This document shows, piece by piece, positions 10,398-20,240 of a stretch of DNA of 64,000 nucleotides (the stretch's first letter is position 1; each line of letters begins with the position of its first letter). The notes beneath the pieces were generated by a model. It was not told where the DNA came from and did not search any database. It was given only the letters and a program-made list of their open reading frames with translations. A program made the translations under genes and the position numbers. The DNA is taken from positions 21,774,954-21,838,953 of the forward strand of contig CP154954.1 of the NCBI GenBank assembly GCA_039621445.1, in the 5' to 3' direction. This DNA comes from Euglena gracilis (lineage: Eukaryota > Euglenida > Euglenophyceae > Euglenales).

Positions 10398-10703
10398 CAG
10401 GCTTCTTTTTAAGTCACCTGACCCCCCCCCCCCCCGGGGGGGGGGGGTGGGTGCCCCCCCCCCCCCCCCCGGGGGGGGTGGGTGGGTGGGGGGGGGGGGG
10501 GGGGGAGGGGGGGCGGGCCCCCCCCCCCCGGGGGGGGTCCCGCGCCGGAGGCGCTGGGTATACCTTTTCGGCGCGAAGCGCCGAAAATTTTTGAAAATTG
10601 CCTTTAACGGGCCCGATTTTGGGGGGGTCCCCCCCCCGGGGGGGGGTCCCGCGCCACCCTGGGTGGGTGGGGGGGACCCCCGGGGGTCTTAAAAAGAAGC
10701 CCG
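10398..10703. mobile_element. Inverted-repeat element, CAGGCTTC family, copy 3
   Basis: A 306-bp copy in the same orientation, very close to copy 1 in its first and last hundred bases. A perfect 8-bp duplication TGCCTGAC lies at 10390-10397 and 10704-10711; its first two bases are the last two of copy 2, so copy 3 inserted at the very edge of copy 2. The right end reads GAAGCCCG rather than GAAGCCTG. Confidence 0.88.
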
Positions 10704-10939
10704 TGCCTGACGATGCCCTAATGTGCTAAGAACCTCCTGCCATTCCTCCTCTGCAAGAAGCGTTTGCTGGTCTCCTTGTTCGTGTATCTTCTGTAAAAGG
10801 CTATTCTCGGAGCTCAAGGATCCATGAATGACTAAATTTTGGTAATCATCCTCAAAATTGCTAGAAGAAAGATGTTTTTGTGAGAACATTTTTTGCTGCT
10901 TGAGATCCTGTTGCTTGCATCGAAGCGTTTTCAAATACC
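10704..10939. other. Unassigned sequence
   Basis: No C/G runs and no recognised repeat; a short minus-strand open frame (10689-10934) shows no known motif. Confidence 0.4.
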
Positions 10940-11640
10940 TCCCCCCCCTCCTTATCCAACGACCGGGCTTGTCTAACGACCACCCCCCCCCCCCTGGTCA
11001 GAGACGATCTTTTTGTATACGATGTTGGTTCGGCCAAAATTGCTAAAAGTTGGCTAAAAACAGTCAAAAATAACCCAAAATGACCTAAAATGGCCGAGGG
11101 ATGGCCAAAGGTGCCCAAAAAGTTGCCAAAAAATAGCAAAAATAGGCAAATATGGCTAAAAATAACCAAAAGCAGCCTAAAGTGGCCAAAAATGGGCAAA
11201 GGGGGGCAAAGTGTGGCCAACAGTTGCCAAAAGTGGCCAAAAGCGACCAAACATGGCGAAAAGCGGTCAAAAATGCCTAAAAACTCCCAAAAGCGCCCAA
11301 AAATGTCCAAAAATGGCCAAAAGTGGCCAACTGTAGTCAAGAAATAGCATAAATGGCCAAAAACAGCCCAAAAATAACCATATACCCCCATCTATGGTAA
11401 ATTTCCCTCCGATTTGGGGGCCACCCCGCTTGTCTAACGACCCCCCCCCCCCGGTTGGAGACGAACATTGGCCATTTTAGCGACTGCCCCCTGGTCAGAG
11501 ACGAACATTAACCCCCCCCCCCCACTTATAAACCCCCCCCACCTATAAACCCCCCCCACCTATAACCCCCCCCCTCGGGCCGACCAACCAAACCGTGACC
11601 TATAAATCCTTCGAGCAACGAAAATGAAAGCCGCTGGGGA
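10940..11640. repeat. C-rich repeats flanking a phased GGCCAAAA array
   Basis: At 10960-11010 and 11405-11470 are CTTGTCTAACGACC plus C run plus GGTCAGAGACGA modules. Between them (11030-11390) is an array of imperfect 10-12 bp units based on TGGCCAAAA, with short A tracts roughly one DNA turn apart. A similar array on the other strand lies at 39000-39345. No coding potential. Confidence 0.7.
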
Positions 11641-11870
11641 CGCTTCTTTCGGCTGCAAACCACCCAAAAACTATTTTTTAAGCATTTTTTCGTCACCTAC
11701 CATCATCAAAAATGCCATTTTTGACCAAATTTGCCAAAAATTGTCGGGGGGGGGGGGGGGGGGGGGGGCCTATAAACCCCCCACTTATAACCCCCCCCCT
11801 TCGGCCGACCAACCAAACCGGATGCATTAAACCCCCGGGGGTTTTATAGGTGGGGGGGGGTTCAGTGGTG
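11505..11870. repeat. CCTATAAACCCCCC inverted-repeat element
   Basis: Begins with repeated CCCCCACTTATAAACCCC words and ends with the inverted GGGGGTTTTATAGGTGGGG. Inside are CTCGGGCCGACCAACCAAACC and a core with CATCATCAAAAATGCCATTT that is nearly identical to the copy at 17.1-17.5 kb. No target duplication defined. Confidence 0.65.
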
Positions 11871-11997
11871 GTTGGACAAGGGGGGGGGGAGGTAGTGTGT
11901 TGTCAAAATTGGTAATTGGCGTATCTGCTTGTTGAATATAGGGTGGTATATCCTTGATCGCATCAATCTGAAAGGTCTTAACGTTGAATATGTGCAC

Positions 11998-12440
11998 GGT
12001 GCATATTTATAGTTCACCCTCCCCGGGGGGGGGTGCCATGGGCAGGCGGGGGGGATTTTCGACCCCCAGGGGGCAGTGGTTTTGCGGAGGGGGCCCCATA
12101 CCACCCACCTCTTCAAACCAAGGGGGGGTCTGGGACCCCCTTACAACAGGAAAAAGTTTTCCAGCGATTCGCGCTTTCGCGCTGGGGAAGGGAAATTTTT
12201 CTGGGTATGTTTTGACCGATTTTTCAAAAAAAGTTGCAAAATCGCGCTTTTGGGACTTTCTCAAAGCCCAAAAGTTTTCTGGCACTTTGTACCGGAAAAT
12301 TTTTTTGCACAAGAGGGGGGCTTGGACCGACCCTTCGCGGAGGAGGTGCAGCCCCCCCCCCCAGAGGTCGTGTAGGAGGGTTCAAGCTCGAACCTCCTCG
12401 GTCGTTTTTAAGCCCCCCTCAAGAGGGCGGGGAATTAAAA
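11998..12440. repeat. C/G-run element with GCGCTTTCGCGC hairpin
   Basis: Contains CCCTCCCCGGGGGGGG near the left, the hairpin CCAGCGATTCGCGCTTTCGC at about 12160, and a C run at the right. It looks like another member of the same group of elements, but the termini are not certain. Confidence 0.4.
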
Positions 12441-13020
12441 ATCCTCTCAAAGGAGCTTGAACGACATTCGAGGAGTGTCTCGAACCTCCTCGAATGACCT
12501 CGCATGCAGGCATCACGAGATGGAGATGTTTCAGATGTGCTTTTCCCTGTTAATGTATCTTTCTTTGTTGAATTCTTGCGTCCTTCTTCACCGGCAGGGT
12601 GTGGAAGAGAGAGACAGAGACAGAGAGAGAGAGCGATAAAGAAAGGGAGAGCGAGCAAGTTACGTTGTTAATTTGAAGGTACAGGGTAAGGTCAACATGC
12701 ACACAATAAGAGTTGGCAGATAAAAGGATTTATGGAGCCCTCTGAACAATTGCGTACAAAAAGGCATGGGCAACAAAAGGGAGGTGCACACATAGCACAC
12801 CTCACACAAGGGACTTTTTTTATTTTGCCCAAAAGGGATTTGCAGACCTCGAACGGCATTTCAGGAGGGCATCAAGCCTTCTCGATGAGGAGGAGGTTCG
12901 AGACCCTCCTCAAACGACATGCGAGGAGGTCCACACCCCCCTTGAATGACCTCGAACGTCATTCGAGCAGGGTCGAGACCCTCCTCGAGCACATCCGAGG
13001 AGGGTCGAAACCCTACCCCC
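12365..13020. repeat. Palindromic GAGGAGGGTCGAGACCCTCC repeats
   Basis: Imperfect copies of a palindrome built on GAGGAGGGTCGAGACCCTCC, joined by CGACATTCGAGG-like spacers, occur at 12365-12505 and 12845-13015. Spacing is roughly 40-50 bp. The middle (12510-12840) is unassigned. Confidence 0.7.
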
Positions 13021-13524
13021 ACAGTCCATCCCTTACCGTAACTCTCCCACCCCCCCGCTCCTCCCACTCACCCTAATACGCTAATATGTGCGATCAAGAG
13101 TCGCGTAAGCAATGAAAGAATGGGAAGTTTTTCTCCATCAAGGCTGGCGTCTCCCTTGGCTGGGCAGCCGGAGGCCTCTGAGCGGTGGCCTGCCGCTGCT
13201 GAGGATCCTGCAGTCCCATCAATGGCAACAAGATGGTCAATCTGCTGGGATGGCTGTTGGTGAGGGGCAATGGCTGGCACGTGTTTCTTCCCCTCCATTT
13301 GTTGCCAGACCAACCACAGGAGGAGGTATTCCGGCCTGGAATAAACCAGAATGAAACAGAATGAGAAAATCAAAATAAACCAGAATAAAAATTTTATTTG
13401 AATGTTTGGAAAATTCAAAGAAGAAATGAAAGCCAAGGTGAGGCTGCAGCTTTTGTGGACATTATTGGCATTTATTTCAAATTTTCTCCCAATTTTGAAA
13501 AGTTTTTGACAATTTTGGTCAATT
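13021..13524. other. Unassigned sequence
   Basis: A moderately GC-rich patch at 13130-13310 has open frames on both strands, but neither start, splice sites nor motif is convincing. Confidence 0.35.
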
Positions 13525-14405
13525 TTGGTCAATTTTTGTCAAAAAGCTTTTTGTGTTGTGTGTTATTTTTCTACTGAGTTCTTGTGGTTGGTAAACCCTC
13601 CCAATAAAAAAAAACCCCCCACCCAAATAATAACCCCCCCCAAAAATAAGACCCCCCCAAAATAAGACCCCCCCCACGCCCCGGCCATCGAGCAAAACTC
13701 CTAAGACCCCCCCCTAAATAAGACCCCTTGCCGAAGGCCCACTAATATGAATGTCAATTATTATGAAAAACAGAAATCATCAGGCGCTGTCCTGCTGATT
13801 CTTGTCCCTAATTTGTTCCCCCTTTCTCCTTTCTTTACCGGCCGCCTGCCAAACCTGTGAGCTCCATTTGATGCCTCTTGAGCCCCCCCTTTGCATTTTT
13901 TTTTTCTCCCATTTTTCATTGACATTTGTCTTTTGTGTAAAAAGCTTTGTGTGTGTTATTTTATTGAGTTCTTGTGGTTGGTAAACCCTCCTCCCAATCC
14001 CCCAATAATAACCCCCCCAAAATACCCCCCAAAGAACCCCCCCCCCCCCATGAAAGCCCCTTAAGACTCGTCCCGGCGGGGGGGACGGTGAATCTTTTCC
14101 TTGAAAAATTACCAAAAACCCCAATTTCAAACACAAAAATGATGAAATTTCAAAAAATTTTAGATTTTGAAGTGCAAAAAAACATGTTAAATGTCAAATT
14201 ACACCAATTTACACATGGCGCGAAGCGCCGAAGGAAAAATTTTAGCAGCCTTGGGAACCTGAAAAATGGTGCTTTTAGGGCCCGGGTCAGTCAAGAAAAA
14301 ATCCAAAAATAAGACCCCCCCCCCAAATAAGACCCCCCTGGAGGCTTCCAGCAACAGACCCAAAAATAAGACCCAGGTCTTATTTTTTGGGGGGGGTTTA
14401 CTCTC
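13525..14405. repeat. Tandem duplication with CCCAATAATAACCCC element
   Basis: The left segment 13525-13605 and 13915-13995 are diverged copies sharing GAGTTCTTGTGGTTGGTAAA. From about 13980 to 14405 an element runs from GTAAACCCTCC with CCAATAATAACCCCCC to the inverted GGGGGGTTTACTC with TCTTATTTTTTGG. It carries the hairpin GGCGCGAAGCGCC near 14217. The same C-plus-AATAATA words mark the elements at 24.4, 29.8, 41.2 and 52.5 kb. Confidence 0.65.
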
Positions 14406-14691
14406 CCCCAAATGATTGAATCATGAAACCTCCTATCTTTTCCTGTTTTGCCTTTATGTTTTGTGGGGGGATCGTTCAACAAGGTCTTTTATTTAAGCCA
14501 GAACACAAGAAAACCTCAAAAAGGTGTCCTCTTGTCAGGAAGGTCTCTCATCATAGGGTGACTGTTTGCACAGGTGAGCACAAAGTGAGCACACGTAAGC
14601 ACAGTACTGATAAAATTAGGACGTGACGAGAAGTGACAGAGAAATCTGTGTTGTACAAAATCTCTCTTTCTCATCATGTCACGTTGGAAAC

Positions 14692-14815
14692 AGGCTTCCT
14701 TTTAAGGAGGTGCACACATGCTGTGGCACTTTCGACCCCTCCCCGGGACTGCAGGATGGGATCCGGTTTGGGGGGTGGGTAGGATTTTAGCACCCCCCCC
14801 CAAATGGTTCTTTAC
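14692..14815. repeat. Left half of a CAGGCTTCCTTTTAAGG element
   Basis: Starts CAGGCTTCCTTTTAAGG, close to the end of the CAGGCTTC family, followed by GTGCACACATGC and C/G runs. No matching right end is found nearby, so it is probably a truncated or rearranged copy. A similar left half begins at 29264. Confidence 0.45.
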
Positions 14816-15163
14816 AGAGAAATTTGGATGGGCCGGCAGGGCCCTGGGGTCCGAGGTCGACCCCGCATAACACAGTGGCCCCCCGGCGATGGTCCGCGGT
14901 CGCCCGCCTCGTTGACATCGCCCCGCAGCCCCGCCAGCGGCTGCAGCAGTGTGGCCGGACCGGTCTGCCACGGGGCCCTCCCCGGCCCGGTCGTGCGTGA
15001 CCGATGAGCGACCCAAGGGTGGGGGGGGTGTTGCCGGCGGATCGCCGTCCGGGCCAACAGTGTGCGTGTGCTTTGCTCTGCGGGGACCAACAGAACTGAA
15101 GGACACAGCGGCTTTGCGCCAGAACATGCCGGGGCTCCCCGTCCTTTCCAACGCTGCTCCCCA

Positions 15164-15432
15164 ATGGATGAGACTCCTTCGCCCAAGTCCGCCAAGCTGC
15201 CAAGGGGACGGCCCTGGCCCGCCCCTCCCTCCCACCCCCCAGCCTCCCCAGCCCCCCGGCCTCCCCCTCGGGCCGGGGTTTGTTCCCCGCGCCCGCCGCG
15301 CCGCCTCCGCCGCCGCCGCCGCTGTGCCGTCACGCCAGTCGCCGCCTCCGCCTCCGCCTCTGCCTGCCAAGCGAGCCCACCCCGCTGGCTGGCTCCCCGT
15401 GGTGAACCCCTCGTTGCCGCGAATGGTCTTGT
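15164..15432 (+). CDS. Candidate first exon, Pro/Arg-rich protein
   Basis: GC-rich sequence from 14820 resembles the exons of this window. From an ATG at 15164 an open frame reads MDETPSPKSAKLPRGRPWP, then Pro-, Arg- and Ala-rich sequence, to a strong splice donor GTGAGT at 15433. PRGRP is the core of an AT-hook, a minor-groove DNA-binding motif, but a single copy proves little. It ends in phase 2, compatible with the exon at 18195. A second frame is also open over the same stretch (ending LPVVNPSLPRMVL), so the frame is uncertain. Function unknown. Confidence 0.35.
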
Positions 15433-15845
15433 GTGAGTGAGTTGGTGCAGCGCCAACGTCCGGACGGTGTTCTGCCAGACAGCATTGTCATTTGCTTTCA
15501 TTTGGCTCTCCACAACCCAACCAGCGGAGGGAGCACACATTTGATTATTTTCTTATTTTTCTTTTTTTGGTGAAAATGTGGCTGTTTTGATTTTATTTGG
15601 TGGAAGTGAGTTTGACGAAAGAGAGTTGCATTTTGATTTGAGTTTGAGTTGAGTTTCAGGGTAAAAAGGAGAGACCCAGAAAGCTATGTTTTTTTTGTAT
15701 CTCCTGTTGCATGAAGGCTTCTGAAATATGGGAATACTGAGCCTCCTACACACACACACACACACACATGTGTGTGTGTGTATTTGTTTATTTTGACAGA
15801 CGGATTGATACAAATGGATGGACAGAGAGGCAGAAGATAGATAGA
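15433..15845. other. Noncoding, with CA/TG microsatellite
   Basis: Probable intron following the donor at 15433. A short CACACA...TGTGTG palindromic microsatellite lies at 15752-15781. Confidence 0.5.
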
Positions 15846-16000
<155 letters not shown>

Positions 16001-16043
16001 TTAGATAGATCTATAGATATAGATGTAGATGTGGATGTTAGAT

Positions 16044-16329
16044 CAGGCTGTTTTTTAGTCGAGTGCCGACCCCACCCTGGGGGGTGCCTGCCTGGGCAGG
16101 CACTCCAAGGCACTCCCGATCTGACCCCTCCCCGGCGGGGGGGGGGGGGGTAGGGCACACGGCCAAAAGTGCCCTAGCACAGACCCCGGCGCCTTCGGCG
16201 CCGGGGAGCCAAAAAAAATGGCCAATTTTTAAAGGAATGTGCCTGGGCACAGGCCAAAATCCGATTCCCCAGGGGGGGGGTAATGCCTGCCTGGGCAGGC
16301 ACCCCAGGGTTGGTAAAAAAAACAGCCTG
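16044..16329. mobile_element. Inverted-repeat element, CAGGCTGT family, copy 1
   Basis: A 286-bp element beginning CAGGCTGTTTTTTAGTCG and ending GGTTGGTAAAAAAAACAGCC plus TG. Flanks are TGTTAGAT (left) and ATGTAGAT (right), an 8-bp duplication with one slippage. Inside are two CTGCCTGGGCAGGCA palindromes, the hairpin CCGGCGCCTTCGGCGCCGG at 16187-16205, and GTGCCTGGGCACAGGCC. Related copies lie at 38734-39751 and 44580-44868. Confidence 0.85.
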
Positions 16330-16729
16330 ATGTAGATATGGATGCAGATATATTCAAAGATGTAGATAAATGAATGTAAAGATGTAAATACAGACCTCCC
16401 CCCCTTGTCTAAGAACCACCCTTGTCTCAGACCACCACCATCACCACCCTGGTTCTTACTCATCTTTCTGAAGGTCATCTTCATGGGGAGGCCTATTTTG
16501 TGTATGTTTTCAGAGAGATTTCTCTAAAACAGTTTCTCAAAGATTTCGAAATATTAGAAACTTCTGAAGCCTGTTATTGTTGATTTTGCATCTAAATGCC
16601 TATAAGTTCAACATTGGACCTCCAAAGTAAGGGAAAAATTGCTTTTTCGGCACAATCCGCCGGATTTTTTTTGCAATCAAAAATTTTTCCTGTTCTAAGC
16701 ACTCCCCCTGTGCTTACCCATATTTCGGC
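16330..16729. other. Unassigned sequence
   Basis: No gene or defined repeat, apart from one C run with CTTGTCTAAGAACC near 16400. Confidence 0.5.
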
Positions 16730-17096
16730 AAACTAAACACTCCCCTCCCCCCCCCCAATGCTTACCCATCTTTTCCGGTGCTTACCCCCCCCTATGTCCA
16801 ACGACCCCCCTATGCCCAATGACCGCCCCCCCCGGTCAGAGGACACCTTTTCGGAGGTTTGACCAAATTTTTGGTCCCGGCGTGAAGCGCCGGGAAGAAA
16901 AATTTTGGCCAAAATGCCATTTTTGACACTTTTTGGACAAAAATTTGTCAAAATTGCCCAAAATTTTCGGCGCAAAGCGCCGGAAGGGAAAATTTGGGCA
17001 TTTTTGGGTGGGTAGGGACCTGGGTACTCACCAACTTTTTTTTGACCCCATGTCCAACCCCCCCCCCCCCCCGGTCAGAGGACACCTTTTTGGTCA
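16730..17096. repeat. GTCCAACGACC...GGTCAGAGGAC repeats
   Basis: C-rich modules with TATGTCCAACGACC, TATGCCCAATGACC and GGTCAGAGGACACC, and two hairpins CCGGCGTGAAGCGCCGG (16877) and TTCGGCGCAAAGCGCCGG (16966). Related modules lie at 10.96, 17.5, 19.1, 24.9 and 58.8-59.1 kb. Confidence 0.65.
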
Positions 17097-17580
17097 CTAA
17101 CCCCCCCCACTTATACCCCCCCCCCCCCACTTACTAACCCCCCCCCACTTACTAACCCCCCCTCGGGCCGACCAACCAAACCGGGACTTATAAACCCCCC
17201 CCCTTCGGGGAAGAAAAATGAAAGCCGCCGGGGACGATTTTTTTCGGCCGCAAAAAAAAAACCACCCCAAAACTGATTTTTTGGCAATTTTTTGAGATCG
17301 ACCATCATCAAAAATGCCATTTTTGACCAAATTTGCCAAAAATTGCCAATTTGGGGGGGTTTCGGGGTCATTTTTGGGTTCGGATTTTCACCAACAATTC
17401 CGGGACTTATAACCCCCCCCCCCCCACTTACTAACCCCCCCCTTCGGCCGACCAACCAAACCGGATCCTACTAACCCCGGGGGGTTTATAAGTGGGGGAG
17501 TTTACCCTATGTCCAACGACCACCCCCCCGGTCAGAGGACAGTGGTTACCGGTCATTGGACATGGGGGGGGGGCGGGGTA
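17097..17580. repeat. CCCCCACTTATAAC element and GTCCAACGACC palindrome
   Basis: From 17097 repeated CCCCCCACTTACTAACC words lead to CTCGGGCCGACCAACCAAACC and a core almost identical to the 11.5-11.87 kb element; it ends with the inverted GGGGTTTATAAGTGGGGG near 17485. Directly after it, 17510-17575 is a palindrome from CCCTATGTCCAACGACC to GGTCATTGGACATGGGGG. Confidence 0.7.
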
Positions 17581-18194
17581 GACAAGGGAGGGTAAGGTGT
17601 GGCTGGGGGGACGTGTCGGAATTCCAGGGGTGGTTTGGTGCCACCCGGTTCTGATTTCCTGGGCAAGTCGGAGTTATATTTAGAAATGAGATTAGGGTCA
17701 CGGCCAGCGTTCCGACAGCAACCCACATTTGGGATTTTAGAACAAGTTAGGCCCCATTTCGGGCCCAGTTAGGCCGAATTTTAGGCGAATTTTGGGCGGG
17801 AATATGTGTCTTAAAAGTGAAGGGAAAGGGTTGGCTGCCAGGCAATGGTTTCTTTTTTCGAGCCTGCGACAACCTTCCAAAACAATTGCTTTTTTGTATG
17901 TATCAGATTTTGATATATGTGTATATTTTTTGAATTAATCAGAGTTGTTGTTATTTAGAGATCAGGAGGAGGAACACCAGGAACACTACACACACGCTGA
18001 ACGAACAAACCACTGGATTGCACATTCCATACTTCTCTGGATGAGACTGCGTCTGGACCCCCCCCCCCCGAGCGAGTCAGAAGCCGGAGTTCGAATCGGA
18101 ACCCTGAAAAAGGCCGAACCGGGACCTTCCCAGGCATTTCGGTTGCCCCTCTCGCCGGGCCCCAGCCCCTGCCACCCCCCCCCCCACCCCGCAG
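17581..18194. other. Unassigned sequence
   Basis: Contains GTTAGGCC-rich lines (17740-17810) also seen near 28.3 and 58.6 kb. A C-rich tract just before 18195 gives a plausible splice acceptor. Confidence 0.45.
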
Positions 18195-18336
18195 AGCCGC
18201 GGGGTGCCTCCGACCGCTGACCAGCCCAGGGAGGCCAGGGCCGCAGCCTGGGGAGCCCCCCCTCGTCCAGGCCCAGGGCACGCCTCTTTCCCCCGGGACC
18301 CCGTCCTTGGGCTCTGGGGAGGGGGAGGGGCTAAGC
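18195..18336 (+). CDS. Exon, Pro/Ser/Gly-rich protein, part before the element
   Basis: After the acceptor CCCACCCCGCAG the frame reads SPGRPGPQPGEPPLVQAQ, GTPLSPGTPSLGSGEGEGLS and runs into a small element at 18337. When the element and one copy of its target duplication are removed, the frame continues without change into 18620-18759. Composition suggests a disordered region. The protein is not recognised; it may belong with the candidate first exon at 15164, whose phase is compatible. Confidence 0.5.
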
Positions 18337-18619
18337 CTGGGGCTTTTTTTTCCAGTCTTGGACCCCCGGGGTGGAGGGGGGTAGGGTGGGTGGGTCCCCC
18401 CTGGGGTAAGCCAGGGTTTTTATACTTTTTGGCGCCGAAGGCACCAAAAAGTTTTGAAGGTGCTATTTCAGCATTTTTCGTGATTTTTTGGCCCATTTTC
18501 GGGGAAAGGTGAGTGGGTCCCCCGGGACTCCCAGGGACTCCTGGGACTCCCGGGGGGGGGGGGAGGGGGCTCCCAGGGGGTGGGTGGGTGGGCCTCCCCC
18601 GGTCTTAAAAAAAACCCTG
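18337..18619. mobile_element. Inverted-repeat element inside an exon, CAGGGG family
   Basis: A 283-bp element, left end CTGGGGCTTTTTTTTCC, right end GGTCTTAAAAAAAACCCTG. The 8-bp flanks are GGCTAAGC (18329-18336) and GGCTGAGC (18620-18627), 7 of 8 matching; both variants encode Leu-Ser in the interrupted frame. Interior: C/G runs and TTGGCGCCGAAGGCACCAA near 18430. It is a sister of 36666-36933. There is no GT at the left boundary or usable GT-AG pair that would restore the frame, so if it is spliced the boundaries are noncanonical. Confidence 0.8.
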
Positions 18620-18759
18620 GGCTGAGCAGACAAAACAGTCCCGAGCCCCTTTGCCCCGCTGATAGGAGTTGCCCTGCTCAAAACTCCCTTTTTATGAACC
18701 GGCCTCCGGGCAAGCAGAGCCACCATCACGCAGCATCACCCTCCCCATCCAAGAGCCTG
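18620..18759 (+). CDS. Exon continued after the element
   Basis: Same frame as 18195-18336. It reads SRQNSPEPLCPADRSC, then PAQNSLFMNRPPGKQS, HHHAASPSPSKSL and meets a splice donor GTGAGA at 18760. The first eight bases are the right copy of the target duplication. The open frame across both sides of the element is 94 codons in total. Confidence 0.5.
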
Positions 18760-18896
18760 GTGAGAAGCCTTGCTTTTTCTTGGTAGCCAACCCCATGAGA
18801 GAACTTGGCACGGCACTGCCTCCCAGTCGCCAACCGCCAAACGCTCGGTGGCCATTTGAGGGAGGCGGCTGCGTGGGAATCCTGGAAACCCAATTG
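18760..18896 (+). other. Possible further exon ending at GTGAGT
   Basis: An acceptor-like TTGGTAG at about 18780-18786 and a strong donor GTGAGT at 18897 bracket an open frame with NPMRELGTALPPSRQPPNARW. It is not in phase with the preceding exon through the short 27-base gap, so it may be an alternative exon or chance. Confidence 0.25.
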
Positions 18897-19542
18897 GTGA
18901 GTGGGGGCGACCCACCCCGACCCACCCCTGATGGTTGGGGCTCCAACCCCCTCCCTGACGCTCCTTCCCTTTCGAGCAAAAAAATCACACCCTGCACGGC
19001 GCCATGTTATTGGGGGAGGAGGTGCACCACCGCTCACCTGGGCTTCCCATAGAAGACCTTGGGGGATCCCCTCCCCAGGGCACCTCCCCTCTTTACCAGC
19101 GACAGGGTTTGCTCAACGACGACCCCCGCGGTCGGATGCGATCTTTTTGGATACGAGGTTGTCTCCATAAGGACAGAAATATTTATGGACTATTTTTTTT
19201 AATAGAAAATGACAAAAAATGCCGAAGAAAAAGGCTTTTAGCCCTAGAAGAACGGTTGCAAATCAGCCAAATGGTTGAAATTGGCGTACATACCTTAAAG
19301 TGGTTTGATGCGAGGTTGTAACAAAAAGCCAATAATGGCTTGAGATCATTCTTGAAACACAGTTAAGAGCTGCCTCTTGAAACTGCCAGTGAATCATGGC
19401 TTACCCCAACACACAGACCAAGTCTGTCCATCATGCCCTCATGGCCCTCGCTGCTCCCCTGGACTCCATACATGTCTTCGTCCATGATCCCTATTCCTTC
19501 AGTTGCCCCTTGGCTTGCACCTTTTTTAAATAGTCAGAGGAA
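18897..19542. other. Unassigned sequence with one CTCAACGACGACC module
   Basis: A TTTGCTCAACGACGACCCCC...GGTCGGATGCGATCTTTTTG module at 19109-19165 (only key words given) belongs to the GTCCAACGACC repeat group. The rest shows nothing I recognise. Confidence 0.45.
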
Positions 19543-19790
19543 GAGGTATAACCCCCCCCCCTAATAGAAGTGCGGGGCGCTACAAGCGCAGGGTCCAAAT
19601 AAAAGCGCTACCCCCGCCGCCGAAAGCGGCGGTCCGCTACAAGCGCACCCCCCATTTTGATGGGATTTATAAAGGAAATCAACAAAAAAATCGTGCAGCT
19701 AGGGTCCAAATAGAAGCGCACCCCCTGCCCCCGGAGGCGGCGGTCCGCTATAAGCGCACCCGTGTTTCCATTAGGGGGGGGGTTAGTATA
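19543..19790. repeat. CCCCCCTAATAGAAGCGC inverted-repeat element
   Basis: Ends are ACCCCCCCCCCTAATAGAAG and the inverted TTTCCATTAGGGGGGGGG. Two internal GGTCCAAATA(A/G)AAGCGC units and two GCGGCGGTCCGCTA(C/T)AAGCGC units form a direct duplication, and CGCCGCCGAAAGCGGCGG is a perfect hairpin. Confidence 0.7.
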
Positions 19791-19837
19791 TACACACACA
19801 TCATTTGATGTGTATGTGGCAACTGTATTTGTTAAAT

Positions 19838-20240
19838 CTCCCCCGGGGGTTCAAAGTGGACCCTTGGTCTAGACGGAGTAAACAACTGGGTCCAGTGAAG
19901 GGCGTAGGGTTGGGGTTGGGACCGGCCAACGGGTTCGGCCACACCCCCGTCGCACAGTCTCCCTTCTGCCCGACCGCAGAGCACGAACCGTAACATACCC
20001 TTTTAGAGTCACCCCAAACGGCAGGGAGGGCCCGTCCCTTGTGTGGGCCGTCCGTTCGGTGCCGTTTACCTTTCTTTTCCCCCTGCTCATCCTGCCTTTG
20101 GGAATCGCGAGGCTGGCCAAGTCGGAAGGATGCGCTTCACAGAGTCCGGCCGGTCCTGACTCTACCCTACGCCTTCGCTAACCCCAGTTGTGCGGTGCAA
20201 GACCAATGGTCTACTTTAATACCCCCTCTGGGGGGTATTG
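19838..20240. repeat. Element with GGGGGTTCAAAGTGGAC / GTCTACTTTAATACCCCC ends
   Basis: The two ends are imperfect inverted copies of GGGGGTTCAAAGTGGACC. The GC-rich interior (19900-20170) has no convincing open frame. No target duplication was found. Confidence 0.5.

Noticed and set aside
14702-15540. Minus-strand Gly/Arg-rich frames over the GC-rich stretch
   Set aside because: They are the complements of Pro/Ala-rich plus-strand frames that end at a strong GTGAGT donor; no minus-strand splice signals were seen.
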